Positions 25,546 to 32,364 of a stretch of DNA of 64,000 nucleotides are shown here, one piece after another. The notes under the pieces are model-generated. The model ran no database searches and had not been told where the DNA came from. It saw only the letters and a program-made list of their open reading frames with translations. The first letter of the stretch is position 1. The number at the start of each line of letters is the position of its first letter. The translations under genes and the position numbers were made by a program. Location: NCBI RefSeq assembly GCF_000966285.1, contig NZ_KQ031391.1, positions 5,952,430-6,016,429 on the forward strand, in the 5' to 3' direction. The stretch is from Pseudofrankia sp. DC12 (lineage in GTDB: Bacteria > Actinomycetota > Actinomycetes > Frankiales > Frankiaceae).

Positions 25546-25635
25546 GAGCTGTCGATCGTCGGCGAGGTGGACGCCGCTGCGCGCGAAGCCTGCTGGGAGC
25601 TGGGCGCCCGCACGGCGGCGCGTCTGATGCCGTAG
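25546..25635 (+). pseudogene. Flavodoxin 3'-end fragment (copy F)
   Basis: Reads ELSIVGEVDAAAREACWELG and then ARTAARLMP, ending in TAG. This is the last 29 codons of the flavodoxin-like gene, closest in wording to copy A (LSIVGEVDARAREACWELG). The 5' junction lies near 25546, directly after a TAG, later in the gene than in copies B-D. It lies about 65 bases before the VapBC pair. Confidence 0.8.
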
Positions 25636-25664
25636 CGCTCAGGTCTGGTTGATTGTCGAGGAAT

Positions 25665-25681
25665 TCATGCGCCATGCATGA
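25665..25681. promoter_or_regulatory. Inverted repeat upstream of vapB, candidate operator
   Basis: TCATGC and GCATGA are perfectly inverted around five bases, 20 bases before the vapB ATG. VapB antitoxins commonly bind such repeats for autoregulation. Functional assignment is inferred from position. Confidence 0.4.
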
Positions 25682-25701
25682 AGGCGTGGTAGCGTCGACG
25701 C

Positions 25702-25947
25702 ATGAGCGAGTCCGCCGACGGGGGCATCATCCAGGTGCGCGATGTCGATCCGACGACGCTCGCGGTCCTTCGCGAGCGTGCCAGATCGCTAGGCCAGTCA
25801 CTGTCCGGGTACCTGCGGGACCTGATGGATGCCGACGCGGCCACGGAAACCAACGCCGAGGTCATCGCCCGGATCGCCCGCGACAGGGAACCAGTGGAGC
25901 TCACCATGGACGACATCCTCGCGGCGCGCGACGAGGGGCGGCGTTGA
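25702..25947 (+). CDS. vapB: VapB-type antitoxin (ribbon-helix-helix-like)
   Basis: The 81-residue protein has a short strand (IIQVRDVDPTTLAVLRERAR), helices typical of FitA/VapB antitoxins (SLGQSLSGYLRDLMDADA) and an acidic C-terminal tail (ELTMDDILAARDEGRR) of the type that wraps the toxin active site. Its stop overlaps the toxin's TTG start by four bases. It should dimerise, bind its own promoter and neutralise the adjacent PIN ribonuclease. Confidence 0.85.
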   Translation: MSESADGGIIQVRDVDPTTLAVLRERARSLGQSLSGYLRDLMDADAATETNAEVIARIARDREPVELTMDDILAARDEGRR

Positions 25948-26345
25948 CCCTCACGTACGTGGTTGACTGCTCGCTCGTCATTGATGTGCTGTCCGTCCGC
26001 AATGGCGACGAGGTGCTCCGGCAGCGCCTGTCCGCCCCGCGTACGCTGCATGCCCCGCACCATCTCGACGTCGAGGTCGCGTCAACAGTCCGCGGGCTTG
26101 CCGCCGGAAAGAAGATCACTGGCCATCGCGGCGAGCAGATGCTGGCTGACTACGCGCGCCTGCGGATCACCCGTCATCCGGTCTGGCCCTACCACCCCCG
26201 GATGTGGCAGCTGCGGCACAACCTCGGCGCCTACGACGCGGCCTACATCGCGCTCGCCGAAGCACTCGGCTGCGAACTGCTCACAGGCGACATCAAGCTC
26301 AAGAACGCTGCCGGACACCGCGCGACGGTCATCGTCACCCGGTAG
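25944..26345 (+). CDS. vapC: VapC PIN-domain ribonuclease toxin
   Basis: The 133-residue PIN toxin has the expected acidic quartet: aspartate in YVVDCSLVID near residue 8, glutamate in HLDVEVAS, aspartate in YDAAYIALAEALGC and TGDIKLKNA. It should cleave a specific structured RNA when the antitoxin is lost. TTG 25944 (overlapping the vapB stop) gives the right family length; no later start keeps the first aspartate except by losing strand 1. The pair is apparently intact cargo between flavodoxin fragments F and D. Confidence 0.88.
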   Translation: MTLTYVVDCSLVIDVLSVRNGDEVLRQRLSAPRTLHAPHHLDVEVASTVRGLAAGKKITGHRGEQMLADYARLRITRHPVWPYHPRMWQLRHNLGAYDAAYIALAEALGCELLTGDIKLKNAAGHRATVIVTR

Positions 26346-26664
26346 CGGAAGCGGCCCGCTTCCCAGCGACACGACCGGTGCGGTTCGCGCTGCCCTGGGG
26401 GGTGTGCGAATCGAAACCTCATTAGGGGCCGGTCGCCGCGACGACCTGGAATGTCATCCGGCTCGTGGCGGTGGCTTCCGTCGTCGTGCTGGTGGCGTAC
26501 ACGGTGGCGACCCGGCGTTCTCGGCATTCCGCCAGATAGACGCGAAGGTGACCTTCGGTGCCGCGGGCGTGCTAGCGCCAGTTTCCTGGATAATTTGATC
26601 TTGTCTGTCTGGTGGTCTTCTGGTGATTCCCGCTGGCGGACCCAGTACTCTTGTTGACCATACC
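26346..26664. other. Gene-poor stretch with flavodoxin and membrane-protein scraps
   Basis: At 26366-26390 a 25-base match encodes SDTTGAVR, the same words as in the flavodoxin copies (possible fragment G, short). Around 26450-26545 a frame reads WNVIRLVAVASVVVLVAYTV and then ATRRSR to a stop, a lone hydrophobic helix. No complete gene is present. Confidence 0.4.
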
Positions 26665-26790
26665 TTTGCGATCAAGCCTATTACCCCTGCTTGGAAGCAG
26701 CCATCGGTCGGCCGTACGCCCTGTACGTCCACGGCAACTCCGACACCACCGGCGCGGTCCGCAGCGTCGAGACGATCGCAACCGGTCTGA
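26665..26790 (+). pseudogene. Flavodoxin internal fragment (copy D)
   Basis: Reads CDQAYYPCLEAAIGRPYALY, then VHGNSDTTGAVRSVETIATG and LK, colinear with copies A-C. The left break is at the same FxDCVYYP codon region as B and C. The right break, near 26790, joins directly to an IS30-type transposase remnant on the other strand. It is closest to copy C (PCLEAxIGRPYALYVHG). Confidence 0.8.
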
Positions 26791-27176
26791 AGTGCGGACA
26801 TCTCCCTCCCCTGGTCCCAGGTGAGCGACCGGGCGACGTCGGCCGGTTCTTTGATCTTCAGGCTGAGGGCGAGGGCGACGCGGGGAGCTGTCCGGTCGTA
26901 AGGGATCCGGACGAGCGTGGTGTAGCGCGTGTGGCGGTCGACGAGGGTCGCGATCTGGCTTTTGCCGCCCTTGCCGATGATCAGGTCGCCCTCGATGTGG
27001 CCCGGGACGGCGCGGTCGGCGGCTTCGGCGGGGCGTTCGCTGATGTTGACCATGTCCGGGATCGTCTGCGGCGCCTGGGGTTTCGACCCGGCTGGCCGCC
27101 TGCGTACCCGGCCAAACCGCAGGGCGAGCTTCAGTTCGGTCCCCAGCGTGCCGGCGGCCTGCAGGAAGAGTGTCTA
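26791..27176 (-). pseudogene. IS30-family transposase remnant
   Basis: The minus-strand frame reads TLFLQAAGTLGTELKLALRF, a basic linker, VPGHIEGDLIIGKGGKSQIA (first catalytic aspartate), TLVDRHTRYTTLVRIP and ARSLTWDQGREMSA (second aspartate). The third catalytic residue and everything after are missing: the frame joins flavodoxin fragment D at about 26790. Upstream, the N-terminal HTH half ends where a group II intron 3' end begins. It is therefore an exon piece of a once intron-interrupted IS30 copy. Confidence 0.75.
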
Positions 27177-27306
27177 TTAGTGAGGTCGGACCGAGGCGCG
27201 GCGCCGGTCTTGCGACCAGCCCGTTTCCTCGGCCCGCCTCCCGAACCCGGCGTGCACCGCTAAGCGCACCGGGCTCTCCACAAGTCACAGTAGGTTCCGC
27301 TTCTTC
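27177..27306 (-). mobile_element. Group II intron 3' end with domain V
   Basis: On the minus strand a 34-base element (27243-27276) starts GAGCCCGG and ends CCGGGTTC, forming the closing stem of a group II intron domain V with inner pairing and a short loop. A domain-VI-like stretch follows it and ends in CCTCACTAAT about 7-10 bases before the IS30 exon. Group II introns splice themselves and retrohome with their reverse transcriptase; this copy keeps only its 3' portion. Confidence 0.65.
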
Positions 27307-27560
27307 TCATGCCCCGCTCGACCATGGGGTCGGAATTCGTCTTCCCCGGTGTCGGTAGCGCTGTATGCCCACCGTTGCGGGGTCGAACAGCACCACCGCT
27401 CCCTCGGTGGGCCATCCGTCTCCTTGGCTGTACCGGCGTCGGAGCTGCCTCCAGTCAGTCCGCCGATGCTTCCGGCCGATCCATCTGATGACCTGCTTCC
27501 ATAGGTAGGCCCGCAGGTAGCCGAAAGTCGCGCTCGAACAGCCGTATTTGAAATAGATGG
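27307..27560 (-). pseudogene. Group II intron reverse transcriptase, C-terminal fragment
   Basis: The frame reads AIYFKYGCSSATFGYLRAYL, WKQVIRWIGRKHRRTDWRQL and ends QRYRHRGRRIPTPWSSGA. This is the maturase (domain X) end of actinobacterial LtrA proteins, in the correct position just upstream of domain V. The RT core and everything 5' are gone. Homology ends near 27560, where an unrelated acyltransferase tail begins on the other strand. Confidence 0.75.
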
Positions 27561-27572
27561 CCCAGCCCCGCA

Positions 27573-27785
27573 GTGGGTCTGGCCGCCGCGTCGTACTACC
27601 TCGTCGAACGCCCCATCCAGCGCCGCCGCCGGTCGAGTTCGCGGCCCCAGCCGGACCGGGTGGTCCCGCCGCCTCGCCAGCCCGTGTTGACCGCCGTGGC
27701 GGCGGTCAGCAGCGGCGATCGCTCGACCCGGGCGACGCTCCTCGACACCGGCCTGGGCCTGGGAAGACTCCGCCCGCCCGTCTGA
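27573..27785 (+). pseudogene. Acyltransferase-3 (OafA/YrhL-type) C-terminal remnant
   Basis: The first residues, MGLAAASYYLVERPIQRRRR, match the last helix and end of acyltransferase-3 membrane proteins (SYxLVErPi...). About 45 residues of Pro/Ser/Arg-rich tail follow to a stop. The other ten or so helices are absent, the break lying next to the intron remnant near 27565. Confidence 0.55.
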
Positions 27786-27816
27786 GGCCGCGGCAGCGTC
27801 GCGCAGGACCGGCCGG

Positions 27817-28752
27817 CTACGGCCGGGCCGGGAGGACGACGTTGTGGGCGGGCGCCCCGGTTGCCAGGGCGGCGATCTGGCGGCGGAGCAGGGCGACGAC
27901 GCGCGGCCGCATCGCGGCGCTGTGCCCACCGACGTGGGGCGTGAGGATGACGCCGTCGAGGCCCCACAGCGCGTGCTCCGGCGGGAGCGGCTCGGGATCG
28001 ACGACGTCGAGCGCGGCCCGGACCTGGCCGTCCCGGACCGCGTCGACCAGGTCCGCGGTCACGACCACCCCGCCGCGGGCGACGTTCACCAGCAGGCCGC
28101 GAGGCCTCATCGCGGCCAGGAACTCCCGGTCCACGAGGCCCGCCGTGCCCGCGTTCAGCGGTAGCGCGAGCACGACGATGTCCGCGTCGGGGAGCAGGCC
28201 AGGTAGCTCGTCGATCGCCCGCACGACGCCGTCGGCGTCAGTCCGACGGCTCGTCGCCACCCGGACGACGTCGACTTCGAAGGGCTTCAGGCGGCGGACG
28301 ACGGCCCGGCCGACGCCGCCCTGGCCGACCACGATCACCGTCGAGTCCGCCAGCGCCAGGGACTCGGCGTGGGCCCACGTGTGCTCTGCCTGCGCACGTA
28401 GCAGTGCCGGTAGCCGCCGCTGGCTGGCGATCATCAGCCCGGCCGCCAGCTCGGCGGTGGACGCCTCGTGGACCCCGGCGGCGTTGCTGAACGTGTGGCC
28501 GTCGGGAAGTACGGCGCTGACGCCCTCGTAGCCGATGGACTGGCTCTGCACGAGCAGCGGCCGCAGGTCCTTGAGAGCGGCCAGCACGGCGGGGTCGGCC
28601 ATGTACGGCACCACGACAAGGTCGAGATCCTGCCGAGGCGGCGGGCCGGACAGGTCCCAGACCACCACCTCGGTCCCGGGAACGGAGGCGAGGGCCGCGC
28701 GGAGCTCATCGGTCGGCACGGTCACGACCAGCGGCCCGCGGTGCTGGGACAA
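27817..28752 (-). CDS. D-2-hydroxyacid dehydrogenase
   Basis: The 311-residue NAD(P)-linked dehydrogenase has the Rossmann motif VVGQGGVGRA near residues 141-150. The catalytic trio is arginine in VNVARGGV, glutamate in DVVDPEPLP and histidine in TPHVGGHS, near residues 226, 254 and 273. TTG 28752 is chosen because AGGAGGAG lies 8-15 bases upstream; a longer reading into the upstream gene would be wrong in composition. Likely substrates are phosphoglycerate- or glyoxylate-type 2-ketoacids, not resolvable here. It follows an SCO6745-like gene by 35 bases. Confidence 0.9.
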   Translation of the reverse strand: MSQHRGPLVVTVPTDELRAALASVPGTEVVVWDLSGPPPRQDLDLVVVPYMADPAVLAALKDLRPLLVQSQSIGYEGVSAVLPDGHTFSNAAGVHEASTAELAAGLMIASQRRLPALLRAQAEHTWAHAESLALADSTVIVVGQGGVGRAVVRRLKPFEVDVVRVATSRRTDADGVVRAIDELPGLLPDADIVVLALPLNAGTAGLVDREFLAAMRPRGLLVNVARGGVVVTADLVDAVRDGQVRAALDVVDPEPLPPEHALWGLDGVILTPHVGGHSAAMRPRVVALLRRQIAALATGAPAHNVVLPARP

Positions 28753-28787
28753 CGAGGTCTCCTCCTGAAGGCGGGCGCTGGTGCCCG

Positions 28788-29684
28788 TCAGCGCGGCCGT
28801 CCGGCGGCGCTGGCTGCGCCGGTGGCAGCGGCCCGCGGGTCGGGGACACCGACCGGATTGGGCCACATCAGCAGCGCGGCGGCGGCCTGGGCGATCGGTG
28901 CGAGCAGCGTCGCGGCGCGTTCGACCTCGGCGGGTTCGAGCCCGTGCCAGGCGGAGATCGCGAGGCGGTCCGTCGTCTCCTCCAGGTCCTGCGCGGCTCG
29001 CCGTGCCGGCGCGGTCGGGGCGCCGGCGGCGTCGAGCCAGCCGCGGGCGCGCAGCCGGTCGGCCGCCGCGTCCCACTCGTCGTCGGTCCAGCCGCGGATC
29101 CGCTGGTAGAAGGCGCGGTCGGTGCCGCCCAGGCTGACCCGCCAGGCGAGGCTCTCCGGGCCGTCGAGACCGGCGGTGACCAGGGCCGCGACGTGCCCGT
29201 CGCCGCGGTGCTCCCGCAGGATCGTGGTCGCGTGCCACAGGCTGGCGACCGGGCCGTCGGGCCAGGGGAGTGCCGCGTTCGCCGCGCCGAGGACCCGTCC
29301 GGCGACAGGCGCCGCATCGGCCGCCGAGCGCAGCAGCGCGGCCAGCTCGGTGAGCTCGTCGGCGTCGGTCCGGGCGACCAGCGGGCCGAGCGCGGCACGG
29401 GCGCCGTCGAGCCGGGTGGCCAGCGCCTTCTCCGGGGAGATCCGGGTCCAGACGTCGGGTAGGGCCCGGGCCACCATGGCGGGCGCGAAGCCGAAGAACG
29501 CCCCGACCACCGGCCCGGCCTCGACCGGCCCCAGCGGCGCGGCCCGCCCGGCGAAGTACCCGCGCCAGTAGCCGTGCAGCCCGGCGTCCTCCCAGGCCGC
29601 GAGGCTGGCTGGTGCGAAATACGTGACGGCGTGCACCGGCTCGAACAGCCGCCACATTCTCTGAGCCACATTCACCTCGGCCAT
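28788..29684 (-). CDS. SCO6745 family protein (SalK-like)
   Basis: The 298-residue soluble protein begins MWRLFEPVHAVTYFAPASLA shortly after its start and continues GLHGYWRGYFAGRAAPLGPV and GAFFGFAPAMVARALPDVW. This is the conserved opening of actinobacterial SCO6745/SalK-like proteins. The C-terminal half has winged-helix-like segments (WTDDEWDAAADRLRARGWLD) and ends with IAQAAAALLMWPNPVG. ATG 29684 is preferred over ATG 29696. The function of the family is not established; it may be regulatory. It is co-directional with the dehydrogenase. Confidence 0.8.
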   Translation of the reverse strand: MAEVNVAQRMWRLFEPVHAVTYFAPASLAAWEDAGLHGYWRGYFAGRAAPLGPVEAGPVVGAFFGFAPAMVARALPDVWTRISPEKALATRLDGARAALGPLVARTDADELTELAALLRSAADAAPVAGRVLGAANAALPWPDGPVASLWHATTILREHRGDGHVAALVTAGLDGPESLAWRVSLGGTDRAFYQRIRGWTDDEWDAAADRLRARGWLDAAGAPTAPARRAAQDLEETTDRLAISAWHGLEPAEVERAATLLAPIAQAAAALLMWPNPVGVPDPRAAATGAASAAGRPR

Positions 29685-29733
29685 GACCCAACCCAATTCC
29701 GCCGGCCGGCTGAGGTCAAGCCCCGGCCGGCCG

Positions 29734-30378
29734 TCAGCCCCGCGCTGGTCGCAGCTCGCTCGCCCGACACGCCGCCGACTCTGCGCCCTGACCTCGCGTC
29801 AGGGTCAAGCCGCGCGGGGCGGAAAGCTTGTAGAGAGCGACCAGGTAGCGGCAGGCGCTGTCGGTGGGGTTGAAGTACACGCAGTCCACCGGTGCGCCCA
29901 GCTGGAGACAGTCGCCCGGGTTCAACTCGTGGACGTCCTGACCCTCGACGAAGCGAAGGCGACCGGCGAGAACCCAGATCTGCTGGTCGATGAAGCGGTA
30001 GGTGCTGGCCGGCATCGCCACGGTGGCCCCGGCGGGCAGCTCGACCTCGACGAGCTCCAGGCCCGTGGCCGCCGGTGGCGAGACGGCGCGCCGCGTATAG
30101 CCGCTGTCCGGGTCGGTCCACACCGGCTGCACGTCGCGGCGGGTCAGCCGGGACGGCCCGGTCTCGGCCCGCGCGATCAGCTCCGAGAGCGTCAGTCCGA
30201 GCGCGCCCGAGAGCTTGGCCAGCAGCGCCGCCGTGGGCTGGGCCTCGGCGCGCTCGACCTTGGAGATCATCGCCCGGGAGACTCCGGACGCGTCGGCGAG
30301 CCCCGCGACGGTCAGGCCACGCGCGGCCCGGGCGGCCCTGACGGTGGCCGCCAGCGCGGCGCCGAGTTCGTCACTCAC
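29734..30378 (-). CDS. XRE-family regulator with cupin domain
   Basis: The 214-residue regulator has an N-terminal helix-turn-helix (TVAGLADASGVSRAMISKVE) and a C-terminal double-stranded beta-helix cupin (PASTYRFIDQQIWVLAGRLR ... LNPGDCLQLGAP), the usual ligand-sensing plan. It is divergent from the acetyltransferase with only 49 bases between them, and an inverted repeat sits in that gap, so it probably represses both genes and responds to a small molecule that the acetyltransferase may modify. Confidence 0.9.
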   Translation of the reverse strand: MSDELGAALAATVRAARAARGLTVAGLADASGVSRAMISKVERAEAQPTAALLAKLSGALGLTLSELIARAETGPSRLTRRDVQPVWTDPDSGYTRRAVSPPAATGLELVEVELPAGATVAMPASTYRFIDQQIWVLAGRLRFVEGQDVHELNPGDCLQLGAPVDCVYFNPTDSACRYLVALYKLSAPRGLTLTRGQGAESAACRASELRPARG

Positions 30379-30396
30379 GACACCAGCCTAGTGAAA

Positions 30397-30423
30397 CTAT
30401 GGTAGGTCGCGTGTCTACTATAG
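30397..30423. promoter_or_regulatory. Divergent operator/promoter between XRE regulator and GNAT
   Basis: CTATGGTAG (30397-30405) and CTACTATAG (30415-30423) form an inverted repeat with 8 of 9 positions matching, around nine bases. The right arm contains TACTAT, a good -10 box ending 6 bases before GTG 30428, so the GNAT mRNA may be leaderless. The left arm contains a -10-like CATAGT for the opposite gene. A repressor here would block both promoters. Confidence 0.5.
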
Positions 30424-30427
30424 GAGC

Positions 30428-30982
30428 GTGCCTAGCGACCTACCGAGCGAAAACTGGCTGATCCGGCCGGCGACCGCGGCCGACGCCCAGGCCTGCGCGG
30501 CGATCTACGCGGACTACGTCACTGACACGGCGATCACGTTCGAGACCGAGGTCCCGTCGGTCGAGGACACGGCGAGCCGGATCGAACGGTCGAACCTCCG
30601 CCACGCCTGGCTGGTCCTCGAGGCCGACGGGGTGGTCGTCGGGTACGCCTACGGGCGGGAGTACCACACCCGCGCCGCCTATGGCTGGTCGTGCGAGGCG
30701 AGCGTCTACCTCCAGGTCGGCAGGCGCCGGACCGGTGCCGGGCGCGCGCTCTACGAGGCGCTGCTGCCACGGCTGGCCGAGCGTGGCTACCGCCGCGTCA
30801 TCGCGGGGATCACCCAGCCCAACGACGCCAGCAACGGCCTGCACTACGCCTTCGGCTTCACCGACGTCGGGGTCATGTACAAGATCGGCTGGAAGCACGG
30901 CGCCTGGCACGACGTCGCCTGGCTGCAGCTGGACCTGACCCCGGACGAGAACCCCGCCAAGCCGCCGGCCGCGGTCACCTGA
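30428..30982 (+). CDS. GNAT acetyltransferase, phosphinothricin acetyltransferase-like
   Basis: The 184-residue N-acetyltransferase begins LIRPATAADAQACAAIYADY and continues TAITFETEVPSVED, as in PAT/bar and methionine-sulfoximine acetyltransferases. The acetyl-CoA loop is QVGRRRTGAGRALYEALL and motif B is the PNDASNGLHYAFGFTDVG region. It transfers acetyl to the amino group of phosphinothricin-like or methionine-sulfoximine-like amino acids. GTG 30428 may be leaderless. It is regulated with, and probably by, the divergent XRE-cupin gene. Confidence 0.88.
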   Translation: MPSDLPSENWLIRPATAADAQACAAIYADYVTDTAITFETEVPSVEDTASRIERSNLRHAWLVLEADGVVVGYAYGREYHTRAAYGWSCEASVYLQVGRRRTGAGRALYEALLPRLAERGYRRVIAGITQPNDASNGLHYAFGFTDVGVMYKIGWKHGAWHDVAWLQLDLTPDENPAKPPAAVT

Positions 30983-31067
30983 CCTCGCCCGTCTGGCAGG
31001 TCCGTCGGGGCGTTGGCCCGGCGAGCGGACGAACGGTGGCCCGGCAGTGTGGCTGCGGGGGTCGGTC

Positions 31068-32312
31068 TCAGTCGAAGGCGGCCGGGTCGGTGCCCCAGTG
31101 GTGGGCGGGGAACGGGTAGTCGTCGAAGCCGGGAATGGCGGGGCGCGCCGTCGTGCGCGTGCCGTGCGTGACGGCGCAACGGTCGGTCGGCGCCGCGGCC
31201 GGCGGATGACCCGGCTCGCGGCCGGGACGGTCGAGCAGCCAGGAGGCCGTGCGCGCGAGGGCGGCGGCGAGGTCGAGGCCCCGGCCGTCGGCGGCGCGGG
31301 CGACCAGCGCATCGATGACCGCGGCGGCGAGCAGATACCCGGTGGCGTGGTCGAGCGCCTGCGCGGGCAAGGCCCCGGGCGTCGTGCCGTCCGCGCTCTC
31401 GATCAGTGCGATGCCCGACGCGGCCTGGACGATGGAGTCGAAGCCGCGCCGGCCAGCCCACGGGCCGGTGTCGCCCCAGGCGTTGACCCGGGCGCGGATG
31501 AGCCCGGGCGGCGGTCGCAGCCCGAAGGCCTCGATCGCGCCGGGTCGGTAGCCGGTCACCAGGACATCCGCCGCGTCCAGGAGCTCCTGCGCCCGGGGCA
31601 GCTCGGTGCGCAGGTCGAGGATCGCGGTCCGCTTGCCCTGGCCCGTATCCAGCTGCTGCCACTCGATCTCGGCGGGAATCGGCGGATCGAGGCGCAGCAC
31701 GTCCGCGCCGAGCAGGGCGAGCGTCCGCCCGCAGACTGGCCCGGCCAGCACCCGAGTCAGATCGAGCACGCGGATGCCGGCCAGGGGGAGCCCACCGCCC
31801 GCGAGTGTGAGGGCGGCGCCGTCGTCGCGGTGCGTGAACCGGACGAGCGACCCCGTGGCCGTGGCGATGCCCGGCTCGGACGCCCGCCACTCGGCCTCGG
31901 TCCTGACCCGGACCGCGATGGCGCCAGCCTCGACCGCCAGGTTCTCGATCTCGGCGGCCGACCGCGCCGAGATCGCCCTGGCCAGGGTCGCCCGGTCTGC
32001 CTCGTCCGCGGCCAGGCCGACGAGGCGCAGCAGGCGGTCGCGGTGGTGTGGGTAGCTCGCGTGGGTCCGCAGCCAGCCATCCGCGGCCGGGAAGAAGCCG
32101 GACAGCGGCGCGAACGCGTCCGCACCGCTGCCACCGTCGCGGAACAGCCGCTCGCTGCCGAACGCGGCGGCGATGCGCTCGGGATCCGACGCGGCGGTGG
32201 CGATCGGACCGGTGGCCCCGGCGCGGCGCGCGGCCGCGCAGACGGCCTCGACCGACGTGGTCGCGAGCGTGCGGGCCGGGAGAGTGGCGGACAGCCAGCC
32301 GGACATGATCAA
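31068..32312 (-). CDS. CaiB/BaiF family CoA transferase
   Basis: The 414-residue family III CoA transferase (alpha-carnitine/formyl-CoA type) has GGGLPLAGIRVLDLTRVLAG and then GPVCGRTLALLGADVLRLDP, the conserved CoA-binding opening, which here lies in the second half. WQQLDTGQGKRTAILDLR and LLDAADVLVTGYRPGAIEAF follow. The first 160 residues resemble a truncated second CoA-transferase half, as in two-domain relatives. The substrate cannot be told. It is convergent with the GNAT gene. Confidence 0.88.
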   Translation of the reverse strand: MIMSGWLSATLPARTLATTSVEAVCAAARRAGATGPIATAASDPERIAAAFGSERLFRDGGSGADAFAPLSGFFPAADGWLRTHASYPHHRDRLLRLVGLAADEADRATLARAISARSAAEIENLAVEAGAIAVRVRTEAEWRASEPGIATATGSLVRFTHRDDGAALTLAGGGLPLAGIRVLDLTRVLAGPVCGRTLALLGADVLRLDPPIPAEIEWQQLDTGQGKRTAILDLRTELPRAQELLDAADVLVTGYRPGAIEAFGLRPPPGLIRARVNAWGDTGPWAGRRGFDSIVQAASGIALIESADGTTPGALPAQALDHATGYLLAAAVIDALVARAADGRGLDLAAALARTASWLLDRPGREPGHPPAAAPTDRCAVTHGTRTTARPAIPGFDDYPFPAHHWGTDPAAFD

Positions 32313-32364
32313 AGCCTAGTCATGGTTGCGGCTACGCGGCTCGGGATAGGTGCCGCCCGCCCGG

